Position numbers and translations under genes: made by a program
Origin: Blasia pusilla
Taxonomy: Eukaryota > Marchantiophyta > Marchantiopsida > Blasiales
Reading direction: 5' to 3'
DNA: 64,000 bases
Assembly: GCA_050084515.1 (NCBI GenBank)
Contig: CM114274.1
Span: forward strand, 34,534,001-34,598,000
The notes under the pieces: generated by a model
What the model saw: the letters and a program-made list of their open reading frames with translations, nothing else
The model's database searches: none
What the model was told of the DNA's origin: nothing
Part shown: positions 23,619 through 34,551 of the stretch, in pieces
Numbering within the stretch: the stretch's first letter is position 1
How the letters are laid out: each line of letters opens with the position of its first letter

Positions 23619-24062
23619 GTCAAACCAAACACACTCTCATAATGAGAAGCTTGGGTTATACACAAGGCAAGGAAGACCATAGCTTTGCCACCTCATGACA
23701 AGAGGTTCAACAAACAGAGAATGAGCTCTCAAGCTCTCTTTGTTGGAGGTATACCCCCTTCCCTCTCCCAAACTCTCTCCTCGATAACCTATGCTCGCAG
23801 GTCACCTCCTTGGCTCTTGACCTGCTGTAGCGAGTCAAGGGACACTTCCCAATGTGTAAAGTCAACTATACTTCAAGTGGAAACTTACCCGAAATAGGAA
23901 GTGTCTCTGTATGGCTCCAAATGAGCCGAAACGAAGGGGAAGCATGCTCTCTCAGGTTACTCGTGGCCTCAACCGGTCATCCTCGACCTCTTGAGGTTGT
24001 CCTCCACCATCTCTGAAGGTGCTCTACTAGATCTTGCTGATCTATCCTAAAAGATGTGACAT
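23531..24062 (-). repeat. 5' terminal segment B of element 1, with CT microsatellite
   Basis: This B copy ends at GATGTGACA (24054-24062). A pure CT microsatellite of about 48 bases occupies 23569-23616, where other copies have only short CTCTCT runs, so the tract has expanded in this copy. Segment A is absent. The outer flank starts TATGTCATG, and no partner duplication survives because the left end of the element is lost. Confidence 0.83.
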
Positions 24063-27000
24063 ATGTCATGAGTGTTGGTTCTTGTTTTGTGTTGGTATGG
24101 TTGTTCAGCCTAAGATATTTATTGAATTTAGGGAGTTCTTTTGTTTGGGGCATATCCATCTTTCATTCCTTTCAATTCTTCCATTAGATTTGATCCTTGA
24201 CTAATGGGACTCCTAGCTGATTTCATTGCTATGTGGGTTCAACCTCCACATGAGTCACTTGGAAGAATGTAGATCCAAACTAATAGACTTTCATAACCAT
24301 AGTCTACGTATATTAAGCAAGTTTTCAATCAATATTTGGTTTATGGGCTAGTGCACAATTTTAGAGCTGTTCAAATGAAGAAGAGGGTTGTTTATGACAA
24401 TATGATTCCACCTACTTTACTTGCATCGCAAAGAGCTAAGTCTTTAGCGCCCATGCTAGCGGGGACCTTAGAAGCGATGGTTCTGCTACCCTTTCTAGTT
24501 GCGAGACTAGAAAGGGTAGCAGAACCATCCGCGAGACTAATGGTAGGCAAGACGCGCAGATGTCTTGTGACTAGCCTTAGGTGAGAAAGGATAGGCGCTA
24601 CTCACAGGGACAAAGGCAAGGGAAGCAAGGTTTGAGATCTTGAATTTGAGCGTCAAATCAAGGGCAAGAATCAAGGGACATATGAGTAGTTAAGATGGGC
24701 GAGATGCCACTAGACTAGTCATGAAATGCAAAGGGTGACGAGACAATCAAGAGATGCCAAATGAGGAGTCAAGATGGGCTCTAGCCATGAAATAAATGAA
24801 ACATGGGTCGAAGCTCCAAGATGATGTTAGGGAGCTGAGAATTTTATTAGTTACAAAAAGCCTATACCAAGCCATCTTCATGGATATCTAGTCACATTGG
24901 TCTATGGATAGCAAATACTGTTTGGGTTGAGGGCCAAAATCAAAGGCTTAAAAGGGACAATGGGAAAGATGGGGTTCTCCTTGAAAACCCCCAAAAAACC
25001 TATAGGGGGGGACAATTCTCCCTTTCTACCCAGTCAAGCCCTTGAAGTAAGAACTAACCGTGATGCGTGTTGGTCATGTTTTAGGTCGGAGCTAAGGGAT
25101 GCACCTTAAGGAATTAATCAATGTGATTCGATTTAGACAAGAAAATTGGGGAAATTTGGTCAAGGCTTGGGGAAGAGAGTTCCTAGGGAGATGGTACACG
25201 CTTGGGGAGACTCAACTCGATTAGAGCTTGGCAACTTCTTGATTGAACACACAACCAATTGAGTCTTTGGGACTCAATCTAAGTCTTCCGTTTGCAAAGC
25301 TCAAGGTCGGGAGTGCTTCAAGGTGAAATAGAGGATAGAGTCTACGAAAATTTGGATTTGCATCTATGATTTGATGTAGGTGGGACAGTGTGTGGGAAAA
25401 CTTCATGCATAGACAAGTTTCTCCCTAGGGCACACTTTGACATGTTCGTATGCAATCTTAGTCTATCCTTCATTTGATTCCCCATGTCAAGTCGAAATCA
25501 CAATTGGTTGGTGTTCCATTACCAATTTCCTCTTTGTATACATTGCCCTTCCAATTTTGCCCCAATCCTTCAACTTCACTTACAGCTACACTAGTGAGTT
25601 GTTGCTGGAGATGAAAATAAAAAGAAATCCATGTCCTCTTGTCTTTCCTCATCCTTTCTTAACCTCTCTCCTCCCCTCTTCTTTTTCCCGTATCACGTGT
25701 CAATAAGAGAAGATTTTGAAAGAAAAGGTGTCAACAAAAGGAGAAGGGATTGTGTAAACCCATGTAAAGATAGGAAATTTTCCGACTAAGTTGAAAGTTT
25801 TTCAGTTGGGATAACTTGTAGGGTTCACCTCCCATCGATCCTCATATGAATCATAACTCTCTTCTTTGCGGTTCTTTTATATTTTATTTTTCTGCAGATG
25901 TATTTATTATATGTTAAAAGATTTTTGTGCAAGTTTTATGCAAGAATAAATGTGTACCATAATTTGCGGAGAGTTATGACATGACGACACATGCAGAACA
26001 CGACACATGTCAAGAGGGGTGCGTACATGATGGGGTTGGGAAAAGAAAGGTGTATACATTTTGCGCGTATATGCAAGGGGCATATACATTTCGGGTTGGG
26101 GAGACAAAGGATTGTACATAGCATTATCCGTCCGGCATTGACTAGTGTTTCTTAAACCCTTAATTAACATTACAAGTTTTGTGGAGCTCCACATGTTTCA
26201 GAAACCCTAATTCACATTAGCGCATATCTCTAATACACACTTCTCCTAATTCAGGAGGCCGCCACACTAGTTCATCTCCTAAGTTACTAGATCTTTCGTT
26301 TACTAGTTCCTTAGGGGTTACTTTATTTGGCCGCTGAACTCCTCAGCGTGTACTTTGCCGGTCTGCAGAAAACGGGACGGTAGTTTTTTAAAGCCGCCCT
26401 AACCCCGATCGCCCATTTTGATACAAATACAAAGGAGACCCGAATATCCCGTCGGCTTTTGGCCGGTTCTTGAGAAAATGACACGGAAATTTGAAAACTC
26501 AACCGGCTTGTCAACCCGTAACTCCGATTCTCCCGGTCCGGTGGTGCTAAACCCCGGTTCTCCCGGTCCGGCGGAGCTACATGTCGACTGGACGTCGCGC
26601 GGATGTGAGAACGTATTTATGTTCGCGGGGCAATTCCCTTGTTTCGAGTTGCGGGGCGCCCAGGATTGTGGTGCAGACGGATCGGGAGGAGAAACATTGC
26701 CCCAACATGCGCGAGATCGGAGGCGAACAGCTTATGGCTCGAAGTTTGTCGATGATGATTGTGGTTTTCAATCTGAGTGGTCCGGTCTAAGCCACAGCGC
26801 CGCTCCGTAGCTGCCTAAGGATTACACTGCTTGCGGTGAGTTCGTTTCTTGGTCGTTTTGTTAGGGACCTGAAACTGAATAATGTTCTGATCCCGGTACC
26901 ACATTCGTTGTAGCGTAGGTTTTAAAATCTGTGCTCCGATTGTCGGTGCTATCTATAGGATCGGACACCGTAACTTGCTATGAAGGCTCTCACCTACGTA

Positions 27001-29401
27001 GGGTTGGAAGAAATTGTTGGGTGATGTTCTTTACACATTCATTAGACGTGGAGGTGATGACGGTGAGGACAGGCCTCCACAGGTCCAAAGTTGTAGATGG
27101 CCGACTGTTTCGAGTGGATCCAGCTCAGACCGGAGTCAGAGCTTCAGAGAGCTGACGATTTCTTTGAGGAATACCTATCTTCCATGCAGGCTCTTGTGGA
27201 CTGTCCCTGGAGGCCGTTCGGATCATCTAGAAAGAACTGAGATTAGTCATGATTCTTAAGTTCTTAGGGCTTCCTCCATATCTGATACTCGACGTATCGC
27301 AATGGTCACTTACTACCGCCGCATTTTAAATGTCTACGTAACGAGCAGCCATAGCTGATGGATGCTGGGGTTGGGATCACGCAGTCAGCTGCAATGACAG
27401 TCTAGAAAATGCTCCAACTCGGGAGCATGCTTGTCTATCCGCCTGATGAATTACAGTTCTTGTTGCATTGACTTATCTGTTCCTGGGATGATGACCTATT
27501 TCTGAATCGAAAGGTGGTCTTCCCGCGTCCTGGGCCCGTAAGTGTAAGGAGGGACAAGCATCTGATAAAGCGCGGAAGATCTTGCACACACGGCAAACCT
27601 CCTTCCGGTCTTACAGCAATTCGTTGACCCGTTCGTAGAACGACTTCGGCATTCTTTGCATTCGGCCGATGACCCGTTGCCAGAACGTGGTGGACATCCT
27701 TTGCATTCGCACGATGCACGAAGATCCTTCACGGCCTTTGGGCCGTGGTACTAGATCATCTCGAACATCCTACCTTTCCTCGGTTTCACCTCCCCCTTGA
27801 AGTTAAGGTGACAACATAGGGTCATTCGTGCGATAGGAAAGGTGAGGACAGTTTGTATTATCATTAGTTGAGGGACTTTTATTGATTGAAGGGGTTCTTG
27901 ATGAAGATAGGATTCTTTACTCTCACATTTGAGGGAAATTAAAGTTTCCATTATACTTCCTTCTCAAGGTAAAGAGGGTTTGATGTTTCTTTCACATAAA
28001 TATTTATCTAATAGCTGGAGGATGATTTTCGGATAGATCATAAAATTTGATGGGGCAACCCCATCATGGCCTCAAAACATATGATCAAAACTTAATCGAA
28101 ATTGATATTGAGTTATCATAAGAACGTGATTCCATGCAATAACCCTGATAGGTATGCTAGATCAAGCACATCTTTGTTCACATATTTCTTAAATGGTCAA
28201 AGTTTTTGGTTTATGTCCGTTGTCCTTAGATTTTACCCAGGTCCTTATAACTTTTGCAGTCATTATTTTTGGCAGTAAGAAAGCCGTGACATCCTTGTGC
28301 TTTGTGAAACCTTCATGGATCGGATCCATGCTGTAGAGTGACAGATCGGGTTGAGAAGATGACAGATTGACCTAAACCAGGATTCGATCCATGGTGTAGA
28401 GTGATGGAACGACCTAATCGGGAAGGAGATCAATGCCATTTCGTAGGATTTGGTTAAACTTGTGTGGAAGAAGAGAAGTTAGTGAAATGGAGAGGGCATC
28501 TTCATATTAAAACAAATTTAGCTTGACAATACATTTATTGTTAGGAAATATTGTGTCAATGCAAGTTGATGACTCATATTGCGCATAACACATGTCTTAC
28601 AGAAGTTAAAGTATCTTGTATTATATATATTTTTCTCACGCTTGAAATATTTTGCCTATACTATTGAGTTAGGCACTAACCATGTTGAGTTGTTCTTCCT
28701 CGAAAATAGCTGCTTTGGTTGTATCTTTATGAGAAATCTTTGGTTTCAACCTTCCATAAAGAGATGTTAATGTTCGCCTTAAGCATGAAGAGGCCAAGTG
28801 CTTACCTATGTTTGGTATCTGTCATTTTCTAAACTGGCCAAATGAGGACAATGTTGACCCTAAACAAAAGTTCCATGTTCGAACGCAGAGCGGACATACT
28901 TGCAATTGTATTCGGGGATATTTCCACTAGCAGGAGATAGACTAGTTCTATCCCATAGCCATTGATTTGGTATAGACCATCTCCAATGTGTAATGGAATC
29001 TACCCTAGTATGCCAAAATTTGAATATCATGGTATGGACATGTTCAATTCCAAGGATTCACTCAAAACTCCAAGTCCAGGTTTGAATTTGTGAAGATGCT
29101 CCTCTCCTTCCACTTTTTGAGAAGATGTAGTAGACTATGTAGTGATCCTTAATGTCGAAACTCCTTTAGTTGATAGTGAGTAGTTGGTTTGGCGTTATGC
29201 TATTTCACTCTTCCCAAAATTTGTCGAAGGATGGGATATTGATGTGGATAGTTAGGTCTTACATATGCATTCCCGTAAGGATTTAGAAGTTGAGTCATCA
29301 TGAAACCCAAGAAACTATGTATTGTAGGAGGAACATTGAGGCGAAACCTAGATAATCTAAACAGATTGTTAAGTGATCTACAAAGGGAAGGTCAAAATGG
29401 G
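24063..29401. other. gene-free region between elements 1 and 3
   Basis: I recognise no gene here. The open frames are short and unrelated to known domains. There is a perfect hairpin at 24476-24529. Minus-strand frames around 27435-27732 include short Cys-rich repeats (CECKGCPPRSGNG, then ECKECRSRSTNG) with too little context to call a protein. Elsewhere the region is AT-rich and looks like decayed repeat sequence. Confidence 0.5.
24476..24529. repeat. perfect 24-bp inverted repeat, 6-nt loop
   Basis: The left arm 24476-24499 and right arm 24506-24529 are exact reverse complements with loop TGCGAG. It is comparable to the hairpins at 842-926 and 22212-22272. Confidence 0.9.
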
Positions 29402-29660
29402 TGTCGTGCGCATACACATCGCTTCACAACATACATAGTTGTCATCGAACACACACACAGACACGCACGATCTCATGTTAACTCATGGGATCCAAACAAC
29501 GAAACAAGAAACACTAAAATATCTCCAATTAAAGTAAGATCAAATCTCTCTCTGGTTTCTCGAGGCCTCAGAAGATCATCCTCGGCTTACTGAGCCTGTC
29601 CTCCACTACTCACAGAGGCGTTCTACTAGATCTCATCGGTCTATTCTAAAAGATGTGACA
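29402..29660 (-). repeat. outer 3' terminal repeat of element 3, internally deleted
   Basis: Segment A is complete (29402 to about 29529). Segment B is reduced to its two ends, joined at CTCTCTCTGG/TTTCTCGAGG. About 390 bp of the middle of B is lost compared with 6976-7621. The unit ends GATGTGACA at 29660. Confidence 0.85.
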
Positions 29661-29804
29661 ATTGTCGTGCGTATACACATCGCTACACAACATACATTGC
29701 TGTCACCGAACACACATACAAACACGCATGATCTCATGCTAACTCATGGCATCCAAACAACGAGACAAGAAGTACTAAAATATTTCCAATCGCCCCTCCT
29801 AGCT
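29661..29804 (-). repeat. inner segment A and polypurine tract of element 3
   Basis: Bases 29661-29790 repeat segment A (GTCGTGCGTATACACATCGC to ATATTTCCAAT). In sense, the tract AGCTAGGAGGGGCGA lies directly before it. The arrangement matches 7622-7764 in element 2, so the A-B-A 3' end is shared by two independent insertions. Confidence 0.82.
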
Positions 29805-29971
29805 GATAGTTAGGTCCTTCTAACTCCAGATAGCCATCTATCCCTACCTACCATAATATACATCTCTTGGACGCTAAGAGCAAGAAGGTCGGGTGCTCAT
29901 GTGGCCCCATCTTTAGTCGCCTTCTTGTCATCCATGTCACAGACACAAGTCGGAATGTAGAACTACCTACT

Positions 29972-31399
29972 CTATGTACATGTGGGACACATCCATCGTC
30001 CCTGAGGAACCCTAGTGAGAGATGACGTCAAACATGCCATATGCCATCCTCTCGAACACCCATCACAGACTAGCATCGTGGCAGCACTACGGTCAGAACC
30101 ACACAATATACAACGCAAGCCTGCAGGAACTACTGCTAAGCTCGGATCTACTATACCATCAATGTTAGGAAGGTGACATGGCGCACAATTACGCACATGG
30201 TCCTTCCATTCCATACCATCGCGTCCCTCCAGCAAGAGAACACCAAATGACAAAACTTCACGCACTCTCAAGATAGTGCGCCCTACAATCACATCCAACG
30301 TTGTCGGTGCCGTCTGCTGCAAGTAGACATAATCTTCCTGATGAAACCTCCGGATAGTTGGTCGATAACCACCACCCCGAATAGTCGCATACCTCAACGT
30401 ATCCCAATGATGCGCAATCGCCAAGTTCTCGAACGCCATGGGCATCACTCTCCGAAAAAACTTAGCCCTCTGAGAACATGCTCGCATCCATACATCTGGG
30501 TCATCAAGGTCTAGCATCTCACCAGCATCTCGACGAATGGCCGCTGGTAAATCTGGCTCTCGGCTATAAAGCAGCAAGTACGGTGAAAAAGATGTTAAGG
30601 ATGCCTGCTTGTTGAATCTGTATCCCATCGCCAACCACGGCAACTGGAGGTCCCAATCTCCTAGGTGACCTCTCTGCAAGCCATACTTGCGTAAACCCCT
30701 CTTCACCGTCTGCACAACTCTCTCCGCTAATCCATCCGCCTCGAGACGATCTCGCGAAGTCGTGCGGTGGTCGATCAGCGCCTGATCACACAAGGCCTGG
30801 AACTCACCGTGAAACTCGGTACCCTGGTCTGTCAACACCTCAGCCCGTGCGCCATAATGACTCGACACTATGTCAAGGAAGGCATAAGCTACTCCCTCAC
30901 TCGCTTTGTCAGGCAATGCGACCAACTCGATCCACTTCGAGAAGTACTCGACCATCACCAACACATAACGACTGTGACGCTTCGTCAAAGGCAAAGGTCC
31001 TGAAAAATCCAAACTCCATCCATACCCTAAGCCTATGATCGGTAATGGATGCAACTGTGGAGTCGGAGCATTGAACGATGCTCGGACCCGATCACACACC
31101 ATGCACCTAGCAACAAACTGCTGAACGTCAGTCTGCTCGCCACCAATACTGAATCTGGAGCAAGCTGTACGTCTGCTTCATCCCAAAGTGACCTAACTCC
31201 TCATGGGCATGCTGTACTAGTCGTGCTCTCTGCGAAGGATGCGGCACTACAAGTACTCTGGTATCCTCCCAAACCCTCAAAACATGTGTCCTCTCGCAAC
31301 GGAACCGTCTGGCCCGCTGTAGGATCCCGCTCTCTAGCACCCACGGTGCTTGCAATGGTGCCAGTACGAAGGTACTCCAAGACTACTCCATCATCATGA
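29972..31399 (-). pseudogene. DDE integrase ending in a PHD finger (element 3)
   Basis: The longest open part is 376 residues (31102-29972). Upstream, in another frame, lies the HHCC zinc domain (HEELGHFGMKQTYSLLQ), separated by a small deletion near 31135. The core carries D32 (SLDFSGPL), D92 (LTDQGTEF) and E127 (GLAERV), close to the usual D,D35E spacing. A Gypsy-type C-terminal domain follows. The last 47 residues form a PHD finger with ligands C331, C334, C346, C349, H354, C357, C372 and C375, the C4HC3 pattern, ending with W370 before the final Cys pair as in true PHD fingers. The stop follows directly. Integrase inserts cDNA. A C-terminal reader domain could steer target choice, as chromodomains do in chromoviruses, but this is inference. 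Confidence 0.9.
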
Positions 31400-32030
31400 A
31401 TATCTCGGCCACCTGTCGTCTCCTCACTGGCCTCGCGATCCAAGGACTCTCCACTAGACCTCGCCATCGAAGTCTCCATAGTTTGGTTTTCCATAGCCAA
31501 CATGCCTAAATAGGCTGACGCGTGCCATCCTGGCACTAACACCTCATCACTCTCTCCATGCCATCGAGCTTCAGTCGCATCTCGCTGACTTGGGCATGGG
31601 TTACAAGTCAACCCATCTGCATCCTGGTTGAGCATCCCAGGTCTATGTACCACCTGAAAATCATACTCGTGCAACAACAGAGCACATCTCGCAAGCTTCC
31701 TTGTAAGCTTGTCGGACTCCATCAACCACTTTAGTGGTTGATGATCAGTGATAATGGTAAAGGGGATGCCGAATAAGTAACACCTGAAATGCGCGACAAC
31801 CCACACTGCAGCCAAGCACTCACCCTCATACGAGCTGTATTTCGCCTCTGCAGCATTGTTCGAGCGGCTAGTGTTAGCCACCACGAAGTCTCTACCCTCA
31901 TCATCATGATGGGTGAGCACCGCTCCAAGCCCCAACATGCTCCAATCTGTGTGCAACTGGAAAGGACGCCCCCTGATCGGTCTCCTCAAGATGGGCGCGG
32001 ACGTCAACCTATCCTTGAGCAACTGAAATG
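31400..32030 (-). pseudogene. RNase H domain and linker (element 3)
   Basis: The frame 32022-31201 begins MLKDRLTSAPILRRP. It contains FQLHTDWSMLGLGAVL (first catalytic Asp), KYSSYEGECLAAVW (catalytic Glu), TIITDHQPLKWL (Asp) and FQVVHRPGMLNQDADGL (final Asp), the order found in Ty3/Gypsy RNase H. The frame then drifts out before the integrase zinc region. In element 1 most of this domain is deleted. Confidence 0.85.
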
Positions 32031-33040
32031 CTTGCTCCTACTCATCCCCCCAGTGCCACTCGTGATCCACCTTAGTCAACAAGGTTAGCGGCTTTGCAAT
32101 CGAACTGAATCCCTTGACGTACCGCCGATGGAAGTTCACCAATCCCATCCCATGAATGCGCGAACACGGCCCACATCTGTAGGGCGTGGAATGCGTGAGA
32201 TAGCCTCTACCTTCATCTGCTGAATACCAAGGCCCCATGGGTATATTGTATGACCCAAGTACTCAATCTAGTCGTAGAAGACCTTGCACTTGTCCGGATG
32301 TAGCTTCAGCCCATGTAATTGCAATCGTCAAAACACCTCCTCTAGATATCGCTCATTCTCCTCAACCGTGGCGCTAAAGACTACGATGTCATCAATATAA
32401 CACTTAGCAAAATCCAGACAAGCCAAGATCCCATCCATGACCCTCTGAAACTCAGCCGGGGTGTTCTTTAATCCAAATGGTAAGAACCGCCACTGGTACA
32501 AACAATCCTTCCCGTGAGAATCAATGTCCCAAAATGCCGTCTTCTGCATGTCCTCCAATTTGATAGGCAGTTGATGGTATCCGGCTCGCAAATCCAATGA
32601 ATTGAAGACCTTTGCGTGACCAATCGCATCAAAGATCTCCTCAAGGGTGGGCATGGCATACCTATCGGACTTCGTCTGCCGATTGATAGGTTGTAATCCC
32701 CACACATCCGCCTAGCCGTCCAGTTGCCATGCACATCCTTCTTGGCGGGCATGAGAGTGGCAAATGCATACTCCCCATACAACATCTCCACTAGTCCTGC
32801 TCCAACCAAGTCCTGGCTCCTACTCTGAATCAGAGCCCTCTCCATATCACTGTACCTATAGGGTTGTCGGAAGATCGGCGTATCACTCGACAACTCAATG
32901 CGGATCCCCAACCCCTTCAGCGTACCCAAATCCTCCATGCTAAACGCAAAGCAACTCCTATAACTCTTGAGGAAGTGATGTATTGGGCGCCGCTCTCCTC
33001 TTGTCAACTTAGGGCCTTTATCTGGCTTCCAAGTCTCCAT
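32031..33040 (-). pseudogene. reverse transcriptase (element 3)
   Basis: The domain starts METWKPDKGPKLTRGERR at 33040 and continues with IFRQPYRYSDMERALIQ, LMPAKKDVHGNWT, YHQLPIKLEDMQKTAFW, FLPFGLKNTPAEFQRVMD and the catalytic CYIDDIVVFS (about 32395). The tail reads NFHRRYVKGFSSIAKPLTLL (about 32140). It is a typical Gypsy reverse transcriptase, but frames switch near 32700 and 32330. It would copy the element RNA into DNA. Confidence 0.88.
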
Positions 33041-33471
33041 CGTGACTACGGTAGGACTCTCCGGCGCGGGTATCGGTGGTTGCTATGGTGCAACCCCATC
33101 TCGAACAACAACACTCGGCCGCTCTCCTGTAGCCAATTGCAAACTCTGATCTCCTCCACGTGAAGTGCCCAAAACCACGCTCGATGCTATGGCTATCATC
33201 TCCTGGCGTAACTTCAAAACATCCTAAGAAGTCCAAGGGTATCTCTCCCGATCTCCCCTCGTGCATAGATCTCCTCGGGTCTCGCCCCCAGCCACTCCCA
33301 CCACCGTCTCGGTAGGCATGGGGCTCACCAACGCAACCGTTGTGATCTCTCGCGATCTCATACGACGCTACTCAGCCACTTCCAAGCTGAGGATCCATGT
33401 CAAGCAGTTCAGGTCCATCGCCTAACCCAAGACATGGCGTCGTGATGCGTCTGATATTGACGGTATTTCCA
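33041..33471 (-). other. methyltransferase-to-reverse-transcriptase linker (element 3)
   Basis: This polyprotein segment is shared with 16858-17509 of element 1. I see no recognisable domain. The left half includes sequence upstream of the METWKPD start of reverse transcriptase. Confidence 0.5.
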
Positions 33472-34551
33472 TCACTCCTGTGGGAAATCCCATCGCCCGC
33501 TCTCTCTGGTCGGCGTTGGGCTCCACCAACCTCTGAACCTGGTCATCCCAAATAAGCGAGGACCGGCCTCCTTGTATGCATAGGAAGCGGGAAAACTCAC
33601 AATTGTGGGAAAGGCTACCCGCGGCCTGCCTATCGTGTTGACCACAGTCAAGGGTGGTTGATCATCGTGCCTCACTACCTGTGAGTGACGATCTGGATCC
33701 AGAATGGAATCCACTAACAAATGGGAGGGGTGCTCCACTCTCGCATACGCCCTCCGTAACACAGGGGGCACCAAGTTGGTCCACCATAGACACGGGCGAT
33801 GAGCTCTAGAACCTACACTCGCCGCATCCGAGAACACTGCTGGGCCGATCTAGTTACGCACCTAATGAGCACTCGTCACCATCCGTGACCGGGAGTCTCC
33901 TAAGATCCGCACATTCTCTAGAATGTAGGTTGGAGAATGAGACTGGTGCTCCTACAACTCCCGTAAGACCCTCAACATCTCCCAAAACAACGTAGACCGA
34001 GTGTCAGCCAACCCGCTGCCTCGTCCAACACTCGATTGGCCCTAACATGGCCAACCAGCAATGACCAAATCAATGGTCCCTACCCGCTCTAAGTCCTACG
34101 CCCCCAACAACGAAATATCCCTCGGTAGGGAACTCTGGTACCCCTGTACCCCGGATGCAGACAATAAGTCGGGAAAATATAAGCGTAACTGCGCCACATG
34201 TTGTAGTGAGACGCGCCTCGCAACATCATCAATCTCCACATACACGTATTGATGTACTCGCACTCATGCCTGCAAAACAGTAGCTAACCCGGTGCTAATC
34301 CCTCCAAAGAGATCTAACACTTGAATACCCTCCTCCGAGGTACACCACACAATGGGTGTGGTATCCAAGGGTGTCATCGTAGCACTCCATGCTACCTCGG
34401 GTTCCTCAGACCTGTCACGCTCTGGTGCAAACGCCTCGCTCCACGCGGTGTGCACGTGCTCATCAGCCAATCGTCGAAGCTCCTCAGTCGAGCCCCACAA
34501 CAACACCTCTCCTCCACGGAATGATGCGGCTACCATAACATGCCTCTCCAT
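33472..34551 (-). pseudogene. cytosine-5 DNA methyltransferase domain (element 3)
   Basis: In sense, motif I is QVLDLFGGISTGLATVL (DLFGG at 34314-34300). The motif II/III region QYVYVEIDDVARRV follows. Motif IV is IDLVIAGWPC (Pro-Cys codons at 34045-34050), followed by a TAG stop and GQSSVGRGSGLAD. Then come LFWEMLRVLRELQ, motif VI YILENV (ENV at 33910-33918), and a motif VIII-like DAASVGSRAH with WWTNLVP. The gene order places it between protease and reverse transcriptase. The Dnmt3-like FxGIxTG motif I and the ENV...AH...W-N block argue for the DNMT3/DRM group rather than DNMT1 or CMT. It is broken by stops at the catalytic loop and elsewhere. The intact ancestor would have methylated cytosine in DNA, perhaps the new element cDNA. 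Confidence 0.88.

Larger units (their letters stand above)
6108..24062 (-). mobile_element. element 1: old Ty3/Gypsy element with methyltransferase, 3'-truncated
   Basis: In sense order, right to left: terminal segment B (23531-24062), leader, gag with zinc knuckle, protease region, DNA methyltransferase region, reverse transcriptase, RNase H remnant and integrase ending in a PHD finger. The 3' end is missing: homology stops inside the PHD-coding part at about 6108, so no left terminal repeat or target duplication can be read. Two later insertions split it: element 2 at 6976-13953 and a solo LTR at 14101-15294. About 465 bp between RNase H and reverse transcriptase is deleted relative to element 3 (junction near 15990). 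Stops and frameshifts are spread over all domains, so it is not functional. Confidence 0.85.

Noticed and set aside
26418-26810. 130-residue open frame in the gene-free region
   Set aside because: No recognisable motif, overlapping frames on both strands, no neighbouring exon.
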